Part shown: positions 1 to 7,255 of the stretch, in pieces
How the letters are laid out: each line of letters starts with the position of its first letter
Numbering within the stretch: position 1 is the stretch's first letter
DNA from: Alistipes timonensis
Lineage (GTDB): Bacteria > Bacteroidota > Bacteroidia > Bacteroidales > Muribaculaceae
DNA: 64,000 nucleotides
NCBI GenBank assembly: GCA_023663385.1
Contig: JAMPHO010000001.1
Location: 809,153-873,152 of the forward strand
Reading direction: 5' to 3'
Position numbers and translations under genes: made by a program
Notes under the pieces: generated by a model
What the model was told of the DNA's origin: nothing
What the model saw: only the letters and a program-made list of their open reading frames with translations
Database searches by the model: none

Positions 1-73
<73 letters not shown>

Positions 74-78
74 TAGCG

Positions 79-108
79 AAGCCCCGCCCCATCATTGGAG
101 CGGGGCTT
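79..108 (+). terminator. hairpin downstream of tRNA-His
   Basis: A perfect 9-base inverted repeat (79-87 with 100-108) sits five bases after the encoded CCA. The loop is 12 bases. It is followed by a weak T/G-rich stretch rather than a clean T run, so it could be a terminator or a processing hairpin. Confidence 0.55.
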
Positions 109-154
109 ACTTGTGTGTCACTTGCGGCGCTCTCGCACGGCCCAAGTAGGGTCA

Positions 155-168
155 GCGGACAGGAGCGG
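155..168 (+). repeat. 14-base direct repeat, left copy
   Basis: The 14-mer GCGGACAGGAGCGG occurs here, about 80 bases after tRNA-His, and again at 5964-5977 beyond tRNA-fMet. Both copies are followed 22-26 bases later by TCAATGA. The A/T-rich accessory block lies between the two copies. The repeat may be an integration footprint or a dispersed repeat; the window alone cannot tell. Confidence 0.45.
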
Positions 169-265
169 TTTTGGCAGAGAATCAAAATCATCAATGACTA
201 TAAAGGTGGATACATAATTATTTAATCTTTTTATTCAAAATTTTATGTTTCGTAAATAGGATTTA

Positions 266-811
266 TTACTGGTCAATGTCTGTCCGCAATTCATTGTAGC
301 ATAGCCCAATTAAGTCTTGTAAAGAGCAGTCGACATATATGGCTTTATGTCCTAAATCAACCTCTACGAAGTCGTGGTCTTTGAAGAATGGCCTGTGCTT
401 TGCAGGTAGAATTTTTTGCGACAACGCAGTTATATTCATACCAAAGCAATATACTTGTCCGACAACAGGACGTGCCTTGTATGGCATATCATTCAGCTTA
501 AAAGCGTAATTGATAATGGCAGATGAAAGCTGTGCATAGCCAACACAATTAGCCTTGCCATTAGTAATATCATTCTTGGCAGAGAAAGAAAGCAACTCAC
601 AGCATAGGTCGTTACTCGATTTTATAATCTCTATCGGATTATCAGATGGTATTAGGCTAATTCTGTCTTTTATATCAGGCGTCAGAGCGTATTCTTGTGT
701 TGGTCTGTATCTGTCTTTCTCTAATCGTAGTTGCGAAATGAAAACAACACAAGCTATTGCGAGAAACAAAATCACGCATACAATGTTCTTAATGAGTTTT
801 CTTCTTCGCAT
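266..811 (-). CDS. membrane-anchored transglutaminase-like (papain-fold) protein
   Basis: A 181-residue protein. Residues about 9-26 form one hydrophobic segment after a basic RRRK start, so it is probably anchored in the inner membrane or exported. The rest carries a recognisable transglutaminase-like triad: Cys89 in NCVGYAQL at a helix start, His146 in KDHDFVEVDL, and Asp161 in IYVDCSLQD. Those spacings match small bacterial transglutaminase-like cysteine peptidases or amidases, but the identification rests on motif reading alone. It is the last gene of a three-gene minus-strand run, 6 bases after the ankyrin gene. Base composition is A/T-richer than the core genes. The substrate is unknown. 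Confidence 0.6.
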   Translation of the reverse strand: MRRRKLIKNIVCVILFLAIACVVFISQLRLEKDRYRPTQEYALTPDIKDRISLIPSDNPIEIIKSSNDLCCELLSFSAKNDITNGKANCVGYAQLSSAIINYAFKLNDMPYKARPVVGQVYCFGMNITALSQKILPAKHRPFFKDHDFVEVDLGHKAIYVDCSLQDLIGLCYNELRTDIDQ

Positions 812-817
812 AAAGTT

Positions 818-1624
818 CTACTCTATCGTTACTAACAAAGCCCCAGTATTGGTACGCTCATTGGTTTTTATACTACCCTCTTTATATTGTGAATGGCGAT
901 TAATGGCTTTGTTAATCTTATCTTCCGCCCCTAAGTGGAATAATCTATGGAGAGAAATATAATCATGTACCGCCTTTTTTAATACATTCAAATACTCTAA
1001 ATTGTAATTAATGTATCCATTAAGAGTTAGTTGGTCTAACATTTCTTGCAATACAACTTTTTTCTCACGTTTGCACGTTGGAGCGTCAACATAGCTTGGC
1101 AATGGGGAGTATTTTATAGCTGCTTTAATTGCATTTGTAAAATAGTCCGAATCACTTTTTGAAAATTGGATAAATAACGGATTCAGTAAGAGTGCTATCA
1201 AATATGCAATTTCGTTATGCCCATTTAATATAGCCGTTTGTTTCCATAATGCTATATCCTTGTCTGATGGTTCGATATAGTGGCTTAATAATAGTGCGAC
1301 GATTTCATTATAGCCATTACGACATGCAACATTAACGCTGTTAGATGTTGGTTTAGCTCCTCTTTCCTCAATCAGATAATTACATAGGGATATATCGTTG
1401 GCTAATACCGCTAATTGGATTATCTGTAGTTTAGTCCCAATGCAATTAAAAACTTGATTGCAATCATAATTGGGATATTCTTTTAGAAATTTCCATACCG
1501 GCGAGAGGTCTACAGCCTTTTTATCCATAGGGCAGCGTAAAATTGTTTGTGCAATTGCACGAATTTCATCGGTTACTGCCGCTGACCGTCCTTTGTAAGC
1601 GGTTTGCATTGCTAAATAATTCAT
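818..1624 (-). CDS. ankyrin-repeat protein
   Basis: A 268-residue protein without signal peptide or membrane segment. Residues about 60-145 show three successive ankyrin-like units, with patterns such as LQLAVLAND-like helices, NVACRNGYNEIVALLL and QTAILNGHNEIAYLIA. The C-terminal 110 residues are helical and rich in Lys and Asn, with no family I recognise. Ankyrin arrays usually bind other proteins, so a scaffold or inhibitor role is possible but not shown. It lies 9 bases downstream of the gene at 1634-2029 and 6 bases upstream of the transglutaminase-like gene, consistent with one transcript. Confidence 0.65.
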   Translation of the reverse strand: MNYLAMQTAYKGRSAAVTDEIRAIAQTILRCPMDKKAVDLSPVWKFLKEYPNYDCNQVFNCIGTKLQIIQLAVLANDISLCNYLIEERGAKPTSNSVNVACRNGYNEIVALLLSHYIEPSDKDIALWKQTAILNGHNEIAYLIALLLNPLFIQFSKSDSDYFTNAIKAAIKYSPLPSYVDAPTCKREKKVVLQEMLDQLTLNGYINYNLEYLNVLKKAVHDYISLHRLFHLGAEDKINKAINRHSQYKEGSIKTNERTNTGALLVTIE

Positions 1625-1633
1625 TTTGCTTTG

Positions 1634-2029
1634 CTATTTGGTATAAAATTTTGAGACCTCGTTACGAAAATTACGTATATCGTTAGATGGAAATGTCTCA
1701 ATAAGCATTCCGAGAAAACCAGTCATTGTATTCTTACAATATAACTGTTCAAACATAGAGCCTTTTGAAAATGCCATTTTTATGATTTCCTGATTGCTGT
1801 AGGATAACCTCAATAAGGAAGCTCGTTCGATAAATGTATGAAACAACATTTTATCCATCGGATCATTGAAGTTTACATCTCGACTGAGACAAATATTAAA
1901 CACACTGTCAATGAATCTTGACGTGACTATTTCATAGTAGGGGCTACTTTCCTTTTTATCTGTTGCAATCTCAAATGCTACCGTCATCAAAAACACGAGT
2001 GCGTCTCTGGAATCGTTGTTTATTTTCAT
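1634..2029 (-). CDS. hypothetical all-helical protein
   Basis: A 131-residue protein that I do not recognise. It starts with ATG at 2029 and has no signal peptide, membrane segment or metal motif. Its sequence reads as a bundle of amphipathic helices with scattered cysteines. It is the first gene of the tight run 2029 -> 266 (gaps of 9 and 6 bases), so it probably acts with the ankyrin and transglutaminase-like proteins. The only convincing promoter upstream on this strand is at 2332-2361, with the structured RNA between it and this gene. Confidence 0.55.
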   Translation of the reverse strand: MKINNDSRDALVFLMTVAFEIATDKKESSPYYEIVTSRFIDSVFNICLSRDVNFNDPMDKMLFHTFIERASLLRLSYSNQEIIKMAFSKGSMFEQLYCKNTMTGFLGMLIETFPSNDIRNFRNEVSKFYTK

Positions 2030-2094
2030 CTGTTACGTTCTATGTTTGCTTCACAGCTCCAATGAAGCGAATTGAGGTTGTTATTTACCTAACA

Positions 2095-2326
2095 CAAAAA
2101 GAAAAAGCATGAAGCTATTGAATATTACCGTTATGAAGCTCTGGACTGCTTTGCGTAAGTAATATGCAATAGCCCATGCTTCAATAATGTATATCTTTTG
2201 GATGTATACACTAAGAAAGCATGAGCGGCTTGCTATTATCCTTACGCGGTTGTAGAATTGTCCAGATTCCATAACAGGGATAATTTTCAAATGCTCATTC
2301 TTATTATGTGCGCTCTCTCTCGAACG
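2095..2326 (-). ncRNA. candidate structured RNA, long rod-like hairpin
   Basis: On the minus strand a Bacteroidetes promoter (2332-2361) is followed by a rod-shaped imperfect hairpin. Paired blocks, outermost first: 2123-2126 with 2281-2284; 2130-2134 with 2271-2275; 2141-2146 with 2260-2265; 2153-2159 with 2241-2247; 2160-2164 with 2234-2238; 2166-2169 with 2230-2233; 2172-2174 with 2227-2229; 2175-2181 with 2217-2223; 2188-2193 with 2205-2210. An asymmetric bubble of 6 against 12 bases lies between the third and fourth blocks. A U-rich tract follows (bases 2095-2107 are nearly all A on the plus strand). A TTG-initiated 69-codon frame (2081-2290) exactly overlies the structure and is probably not translated. 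The shape recalls 6S RNA, but the identity is unproven. Ends are inferred. Confidence 0.5.
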
Positions 2327-2331
2327 TGGCG

Positions 2332-2361
2332 CAAAGTTATTAAAAACATTTGAGATTGCAA
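2332..2361 (-). promoter_or_regulatory. Bacteroidetes-type promoter for the structured RNA
   Basis: On the minus strand TTG (2361-2359) is followed after 19 bases by TAACTTTG (2339-2332). This matches the -33/-7 pattern TTTG-N19-TAnnTTTG closely. The predicted start is near 2326. A second TAACTTTG lies at 2549-2542 but has no well-spaced -33 element. The rest of 2362-2583 holds nothing I can name. Confidence 0.6.
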
Positions 2362-2583
2362 GCTTTTGGCGGATGTTATTTTAACGACGCACTTGTTGCA
2401 TTATCGCAATAAGCGTTGTGTGCCATTTGCGCATTGTCCAGGCTTGCCCCATCTAAATTTGCGATATTTAGGTTGAAAGTCATTGTCGCTTTTGTTTATT
2501 TGCGCATTCATCAACACTGAGCCGTGTCTTTGAATGCGTTGCAAAGTTAGCTTGAATTATAATTGGTATTAGGGAACAAAATA

Positions 2584-2623
2584 ATCCACTTCGGCATTCC
2601 CCCTAGATAATGCCGAAGTGGAT
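2584..2623 (-). terminator. intrinsic terminator
   Basis: A perfect 15-base inverted repeat (2584-2598 with 2609-2623, 10-base loop) lies 24 bases past the stop of the gene at 2647-3498. Read on the minus strand it is followed by a T-rich stretch, as expected for an intrinsic terminator of that gene. Confidence 0.8.
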
Positions 2624-2646
2624 TGAGCGTTTGAGAGCGTGGATCG

Positions 2647-3498
2647 TTATCCGTATATGGTATTAACCGAGTCTGTTTTGCTTTTGCGGTATCGTTTTAT
2701 GATTCCTTTAAGGTTTTCATCATCAGAATCATAGTCGGCGTTTGTTGTTTGCTTTGTTAAATATGCCAGCTTAGAGATTAACCGCAAGGTGCTTTTCGTA
2801 GTATTGTTGCCAGTCTTTCTTTTAGCGGTAAACTGAGGGTAGAGCTTGAAGAAGCATCGGCATATTTCGTTGAAGAGCCCAATTTGTTGCGTAGCCGATA
2901 AATCGGCTTCTTCTGTTCTGCCAATATTTAACGAACTGTCTGCATCAATTGATGTGAGCGCCTGCTTGCAGATGTTGGATAATGCAGAGAGCGTGTTTGG
3001 GTTGGTGATCTTTAGAGTTTTCCCTTTGATCTGGAGGAGGGTTAGACGCATTTCACTTTTATGGATAACGCTCCCAAATATATTTACCGATTCTTCGTTT
3101 TCTTCGATGAAGTCGACCAGCCGCGCTATCTCCTGCTTAGGTGTGGCGTTACAACGGAGCGTGTTCCTCGTGCTGCCGCTCACAAAGTCGGAAATAAATA
3201 AAAGGAGGTACCAAAACTTGTCGGCGTCAATTCCTAAAGCCCGAATAATATCCATTGCGCTTTCGTTGCTACTGCTGCTCCTATTCGTGTAATCCTCGTA
3301 ATTGAAAAACACATTAAGCTTACCGTCGTTGTATCTGCGTTTGAAGATTAAAGGTGCTTGCGACGCAACTTTATAGGGAGTGCCGCTCTCATCAATAAAT
3401 ACATCAGGGGCAATGTGGTTAGCTACGTTAATAACATAATCCAATAGGCTGTCTTCGTATTGACTGTAATTGTCGGTCTGGAATCTTTCTATTGGCAT
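2647..3498 (-). CDS. hypothetical cytoplasmic protein
   Basis: A 283-residue protein without signal peptide or membrane helix. I do not recognise a named family. The N-terminal 60 residues are acidic, with a short segment naming a substrate-like strand (PLIFKRRY, LNVFFNYEDY). The middle is helical, and the C-terminus is basic and Asn/Thr-rich (RKTGNNTTK, KRYRKSK), which could suit nucleic-acid contact. It stands alone between the 2584 terminator and the lipoprotein gene, in the A/T-rich block between the two tRNAs. No function is proposed. Confidence 0.6.
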   Translation of the reverse strand: MPIERFQTDNYSQYEDSLLDYVINVANHIAPDVFIDESGTPYKVASQAPLIFKRRYNDGKLNVFFNYEDYTNRSSSSNESAMDIIRALGIDADKFWYLLLFISDFVSGSTRNTLRCNATPKQEIARLVDFIEENEESVNIFGSVIHKSEMRLTLLQIKGKTLKITNPNTLSALSNICKQALTSIDADSSLNIGRTEEADLSATQQIGLFNEICRCFFKLYPQFTAKRKTGNNTTKSTLRLISKLAYLTKQTTNADYDSDDENLKGIIKRYRKSKTDSVNTIYG

Positions 3499-3627
3499 AC
3501 AAAAACTATCGTGTTAAGTCCTCAAGAGGTTATAAGTTCGCACTGTTTTAGTTTAAGCCTTTTAATTCGCTTGGTTATGGTTTGCCGGATTGAGGGGCGC
3601 TGGGGCTGTGCGCCGGATGCGGGGCGC

Positions 3628-4497
3628 TTATTTGGGCGTCCAGGTCACTTCGTACAAGGTGGAGGTGTAGCGGTCGTTGTAGTGCGGGATTATTTCGGAG
3701 TAGCTTTCGACGTATTTGTCGGAGTTTAGCTCGTAGACGTAACGCCTTTCTGAAATCGGTTTATTGTTTCGGTCAAAGGCCGATACTGATTTCACTAATT
3801 TCTTGGAGTTGGAGCCAAAGACGCCCTGCATCATCAGCGGGGTGTGGTGATGGGACTGTATCGTGATGGGTAAATTCACGGGGTACGTAGCGTCATAATC
3901 CGAGTAATCGCATTTGATCGTGGTAGTTACTCTCGCATTGCCTTGATAATCCTGATATTCCTTTAGGTTGCCGTTTTCCCATATGAGATAATTCTCCCAA
4001 TCCCACGACTTGTTCCAGGCATCGGCGGGCAGATCATCCCCTATGCCAACAACCTCGGAATGCTTAACCGCAGTGAGGTGGTTGCCGGGGTCGTATTCAA
4101 ACGCGAGGCGGTAAGTTTTCTTGATCATCAGCACATTGTTCTGCGTCTGAATGAATGTGCCTTCGGAATTGCTCGCCCTGCCATTGACGAGCTGTATGGT
4201 TTCCGTCCAATATGTCTGCGTGTCGGGCGAAGTGTCCTCCGATGTGACCAGTATTGTATTGTCGTCCGGGTAAGTGTAGCTGGCGGTGACGTGGCTGCCG
4301 TCGGTGTTGTATAGCAAGTCCCACTCCGCCACCTTGCCATAGTCATCGTACTCAAAAGTCTGGCTGTCTCCTTCGGCGCCGTCGGAGGTGATGGCCGATG
4401 GCTGCATAAATACGGTGTATGCGGGCTCTTCAGAGTTTGAGCACGAAGCCAAAATGGCCAATGACGTGATGACGAATAAACTGTGGACGCGCTTCAT
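3628..4497 (-). CDS. lipoprotein, DUF4595-like
   Basis: A 289-residue protein with a lipoprotein signal peptide: basic MKR start, hydrophobic core, and lipobox LASC with Cys at about residue 19. The mature part is beta-rich with repeated lines of the form FEYDDYGKVAEW and RYVYELNSDKY, the pattern of DUF4595 and related YD-type Bacteroidetes surface lipoproteins. It is therefore probably tethered to the outer membrane. It is followed by a second lipoprotein gene on the same strand. The family has no established biochemical function. Confidence 0.7.
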   Translation of the reverse strand: MKRVHSLFVITSLAILASCSNSEEPAYTVFMQPSAITSDGAEGDSQTFEYDDYGKVAEWDLLYNTDGSHVTASYTYPDDNTILVTSEDTSPDTQTYWTETIQLVNGRASNSEGTFIQTQNNVLMIKKTYRLAFEYDPGNHLTAVKHSEVVGIGDDLPADAWNKSWDWENYLIWENGNLKEYQDYQGNARVTTTIKCDYSDYDATYPVNLPITIQSHHHTPLMMQGVFGSNSKKLVKSVSAFDRNNKPISERRYVYELNSDKYVESYSEIIPHYNDRYTSTLYEVTWTPK

Positions 4498-4552
4498 AAT
4501 ATGATGAGTTGAATTGGATTTGTTTGATCGAAAAGAGCCGGAGGGCGAGTCG

Positions 4553-5056
4553 TTATCGCTCGTAAATGCTCATTAAGATGGCGCAATTGGAATCGGAGGG
4601 GATGCGTCGGACGAGAACGGCGCTGCGTAGGTAGGTGAAGTTTTCAATCTCGCCGTCCGACAATTCGGAGTCTTTCAGGCGATCGTAGGTGGTGTTGAAT
4701 TGATAACGTTCCTCCCAATTGTTGAAGCACCAACCATACTGGTATGTGACAATGTCGCCAAGGACAAGCTGATAAGCGATAATAAGCGAGAATTCCGAGA
4801 AGTTGATGTTGGCCCGTGAAAAATCCTCAGTGCTGAAATGCTTGTCAGCGGGCAATTCGTCAATCGAGTTGACAATAAATATCTTGTCCTTATACTCGGT
4901 GAAATCTTTAAGTTCCGACAACCGCACGGGCATCGTCAGCGTGTTGAATTGACGATGTATTGTGAGCGGGGTGTATTCGGGCTCACGCTCCTCTCTGCCG
5001 CAGGAGCTCGACAAAATCATTAATAACAATAGGGATAGGTAGAGCGTGCGCTTCAT
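4553..5056 (-). CDS. hypothetical lipoprotein
   Basis: A 167-residue lipoprotein when started at the ATG at 5056. An in-frame ATG at 5089 would add 11 basic residues ahead of the signal peptide and is less likely. The leader MKRTLYLSLLLLMILSSSC ends in a lipobox with the lipid-bearing Cys at residue 19. The mature domain is mixed alpha/beta, with an acidic patch and an aromatic stretch (GWCFNNWEERYQF). I do not recognise the family. It sits 56 bases upstream of the DUF4595-like lipoprotein and may be co-transcribed with it. Confidence 0.65.
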   Translation of the reverse strand: MKRTLYLSLLLLMILSSSCGREEREPEYTPLTIHRQFNTLTMPVRLSELKDFTEYKDKIFIVNSIDELPADKHFSTEDFSRANINFSEFSLIIAYQLVLGDIVTYQYGWCFNNWEERYQFNTTYDRLKDSELSDGEIENFTYLRSAVLVRRIPSDSNCAILMSIYER

Positions 5057-5116
5057 AACAATGCGGTTCCGTTTCTTATAAAACGACAAGCGCTTGCTGA
5101 TATTGTTAAGCCCGCG

Positions 5117-5593
5117 TCATAAAACCAATCGCCTGTTTGATAAAATGTGTATGGCCATCCGCGCATCCTCCTCGGTGATTCCATGATTGCCATCAATCAA
5201 AACGTGGTGTTCTGATAATTGGTCTTGAAATTCCAATTCATCATCCAAAATAACGTAGTTCTCAACTTCCGGGTGCTGTTTCAGCCAATTCGCGATTTCA
5301 TCCTGTTTATAGTAATACGGAGGAACGTTTGGCGTTATATCCGCTATTTTTCCTGGCAAATTTCTGTCGCGCCACATCTTCTCGAACCATTCAACTCCGT
5401 GGAGCAGTTTCCAGGTGGAATGAATGACGATGAGGGCGCCTGTTGTGTTTATGATTCTTTGCAGCCGCGCTATTGAGTTGTCATCGAAAGTGATCCCGTA
5501 CTCATCCTCTATTGAGGCGTATCCCGCCAAACACAGATTCTCCCATCTCTCCGTGTTCAGAACGCCATCGATGTCCAGAAAGATTATGTTCAT
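5117..5593 (-). CDS. HAD-fold protein, Swiss-Army-Knife RNA-repair type
   Basis: A 158-residue protein starting with the HAD motif I FLDIDGVLN (Asp7 and Asp9). Motif II is in LIVIHSTWK and the acidic motif IV is VILDDELEF. The short length, the HSTWK motif and the lack of a large cap match the HAD domain described in Swiss Army Knife RNA-repair proteins, where it is proposed to act as an end-processing phosphatase. That role is an inference from family. The gene ends the accessory block, next to the initiator tRNA gene on the same strand. It is followed downstream by the lipoprotein genes. Confidence 0.7.
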   Translation of the reverse strand: MNIIFLDIDGVLNTERWENLCLAGYASIEDEYGITFDDNSIARLQRIINTTGALIVIHSTWKLLHGVEWFEKMWRDRNLPGKIADITPNVPPYYYKQDEIANWLKQHPEVENYVILDDELEFQDQLSEHHVLIDGNHGITEEDARMAIHILSNRRLVL

Positions 5594-5660
5594 ATAGTAT
5601 CGTGAGTTGTGGCGGTTGACAAATGTTGACCGCTGACCCCAAAAATAGGGATAGAAAATG

Positions 5661-5684
5661 AGCGGCTCCCCGGTGGGAGCCGCT
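5661..5684 (-). terminator. terminator of tRNA-fMet
   Basis: A perfect 10-base stem (5661-5670 with 5675-5684) with a 4-base loop lies 5 bases beyond the tRNA 3' end. On the minus strand it is followed by a T-rich tract. Confidence 0.8.
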
Positions 5685-5689
5685 CTGGT

Positions 5690-5764
<75 letters not shown>

Positions 5765-5806
5765 ATATTTCAGCGTCATCGGGAAGTTGTTTCCGTTTGA
5801 CGAGTG

Positions 5807-5837
5807 CAAAGTTACGCGCTTTCCCGGTTCTGGCAAA
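5807..5837 (-). promoter_or_regulatory. promoter of tRNA-fMet
   Basis: On the minus strand TTTG (5837-5834), a 19-base spacer and TAACTTTG (5814-5807) give a full match to the Bacteroidetes housekeeping promoter, 43 bases upstream of the mature tRNA. Confidence 0.75.
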
Positions 5838-5963
5838 ATTATTTACGTTAATAGATGTTAATAACTTTATAATCATTAAGCAACTCGGCCATAACTCGTG
5901 TATTTCCAGTGATATAGGAGCTATGATGAAATATGACTTTTTTAGTGTCGGAACGGGTCGATT

Positions 5964-5977
5964 GCGGACAGGAGCGG
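5964..5977 (+). repeat. 14-base direct repeat, right copy
   Basis: An identical copy of the 14-mer at 155-168, in the same orientation. It lies upstream of tRNA-fMet, on the core side of the accessory block. The surrounding gene-free stretch 5838-6062 holds no other feature I can support. Confidence 0.45.
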
Positions 5978-6062
5978 CAAATAGCCCGCAAAAACATAAT
6001 TCGTCAATGAGAGGCTAAGACGTTTTCCAGCGAAATCAACGCTATTTCGATTTCGCCACAAT

Positions 6063-7220
6063 TTATCTCGCGGCTTTTCTATAGAGGATAATCGCGATGA
6101 TGGAGTACAGGACGTTGGGTATCCACATAGCTACTCGCGGCGAGGTGATGCCGCTGACGGCGAACGACGATGTGACGGTCATAAACAATATATAGCTGAA
6201 ACTCAGCACAAGCCCCAGGCCGATATTCACGCCCATACCCCCCTTTACTTTCTTCGAGGAGAGCGACATGCCTATCACGGTAAGGATGAAGGCCGCGGCG
6301 CACATAGCGTAGCGCTTCTCATACTCGATCTCGAAAGCCTTGATGTTGGCCACGCCTCGCTCTTTCTGGCGGTCGATGTATTCGCGGAGCTCGGGGAGGG
6401 TGAGCGTTTCCTGGTCATTGCGCGATATGAGGAAGTCGCGGGGTTCGAAGGGGATTACGGTGTCAAGCTTGGCACCTTTGGTGATAAACTCGCGGTTATC
6501 CTTGAAATCGCGTATCTGATAGTCGCGCACCTGCCACTGGAATAGGGTGTCCCAGCGGATCGACTGCGCCGTGAGGCGCGACACGAGCTTCTTGTTCTTG
6601 AACTCCTCAAGCGAGAAGCGGTAGCCGGTTTTGGTGGTGTTGTCGTAGCGCGACATATAGGCTATGCGTCCCGGACCGACCTGCAGCATGATGTTGTCGC
6701 CGTAATCCACGCGGCGGTTGCGGACGTAGTTGTTCATGAACTCGATGCGCTTGATGTTGGCCGGGGGTATCACATAAGCGCCGAGAATGAAAGTGCCGGC
6801 TGCGATTACCGCCGCTGAAATCATATAGGGGCGCAGAAGGCGCTTGAAGCTTAGGCCGCTTGAGAGCATCGCGATAATCTCCGAGTTGTCGGCCAACTTG
6901 GAGGTGAAGAAAATGACCGCGATGAATGTGAAGAGCGGGCTGAACTGGTTAGCGAAATAAGGCAGGAAGTTCAGAAAATAGTCGAAAACCGTCGCCTTCA
7001 GCGGCGCTTTCAGAAACGAGTCGAGCTTCTCGTTGATGTCGAACACGACCGTGATCGCCAGAATCAGGAGGATGGCGAAGAAGTATGTCCCGAGAAATTT
7101 CTTGATTATGTACCAGTCAAGAATCTTCACGGGCGCGTGTTTCCAAAACGCGTGTTTCGGATATTTCGCCAGTTTCTCCGGGAGCCTCGGTATCGACGGT
7201 AGTTTTATTGATGCTTTCAT
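6063..7220 (-). CDS. LptF/LptG (YjgP/YjgQ) family permease
   Basis: A 385-residue inner-membrane protein of the LptF/G family. It starts at the ATG at 7220; the longer frame to 7349 would run back into the end of tgt. It shows the family architecture. The N-terminal part has the segment LDWYIIKKFLGTYFFAILLILAITVVFDI and further hydrophobic helices. A soluble beta-jellyroll follows in the middle (about residues 140-270), and three C-terminal helices close the protein. In the lipopolysaccharide exporter, LptF and LptG pair with the ATPase LptB; a matching lptB is at 42,780-43,580 here. Bacteroidetes often carry more than one copy, so F and G are not separated. It lies 35 bases after tgt in the same operon. 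Confidence 0.88.
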   Translation of the reverse strand: MKASIKLPSIPRLPEKLAKYPKHAFWKHAPVKILDWYIIKKFLGTYFFAILLILAITVVFDINEKLDSFLKAPLKATVFDYFLNFLPYFANQFSPLFTFIAVIFFTSKLADNSEIIAMLSSGLSFKRLLRPYMISAAVIAAGTFILGAYVIPPANIKRIEFMNNYVRNRRVDYGDNIMLQVGPGRIAYMSRYDNTTKTGYRFSLEEFKNKKLVSRLTAQSIRWDTLFQWQVRDYQIRDFKDNREFITKGAKLDTVIPFEPRDFLISRNDQETLTLPELREYIDRQKERGVANIKAFEIEYEKRYAMCAAAFILTVIGMSLSSKKVKGGMGVNIGLGLVLSFSYILFMTVTSSFAVSGITSPRVAMWIPNVLYSIIAIILYRKAAR

Positions 7221-7255
7221 TTGGCAGCGATGGTTTGGTACGCCCTCGTTTGGGG

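Noticed and set aside
2081..2290. 69-codon minus-strand frame as a protein gene
   Set aside because: It starts with TTG, coincides exactly with the long imperfect palindrome, and its product has no plausible fold. I treat the stretch as a structured RNA.
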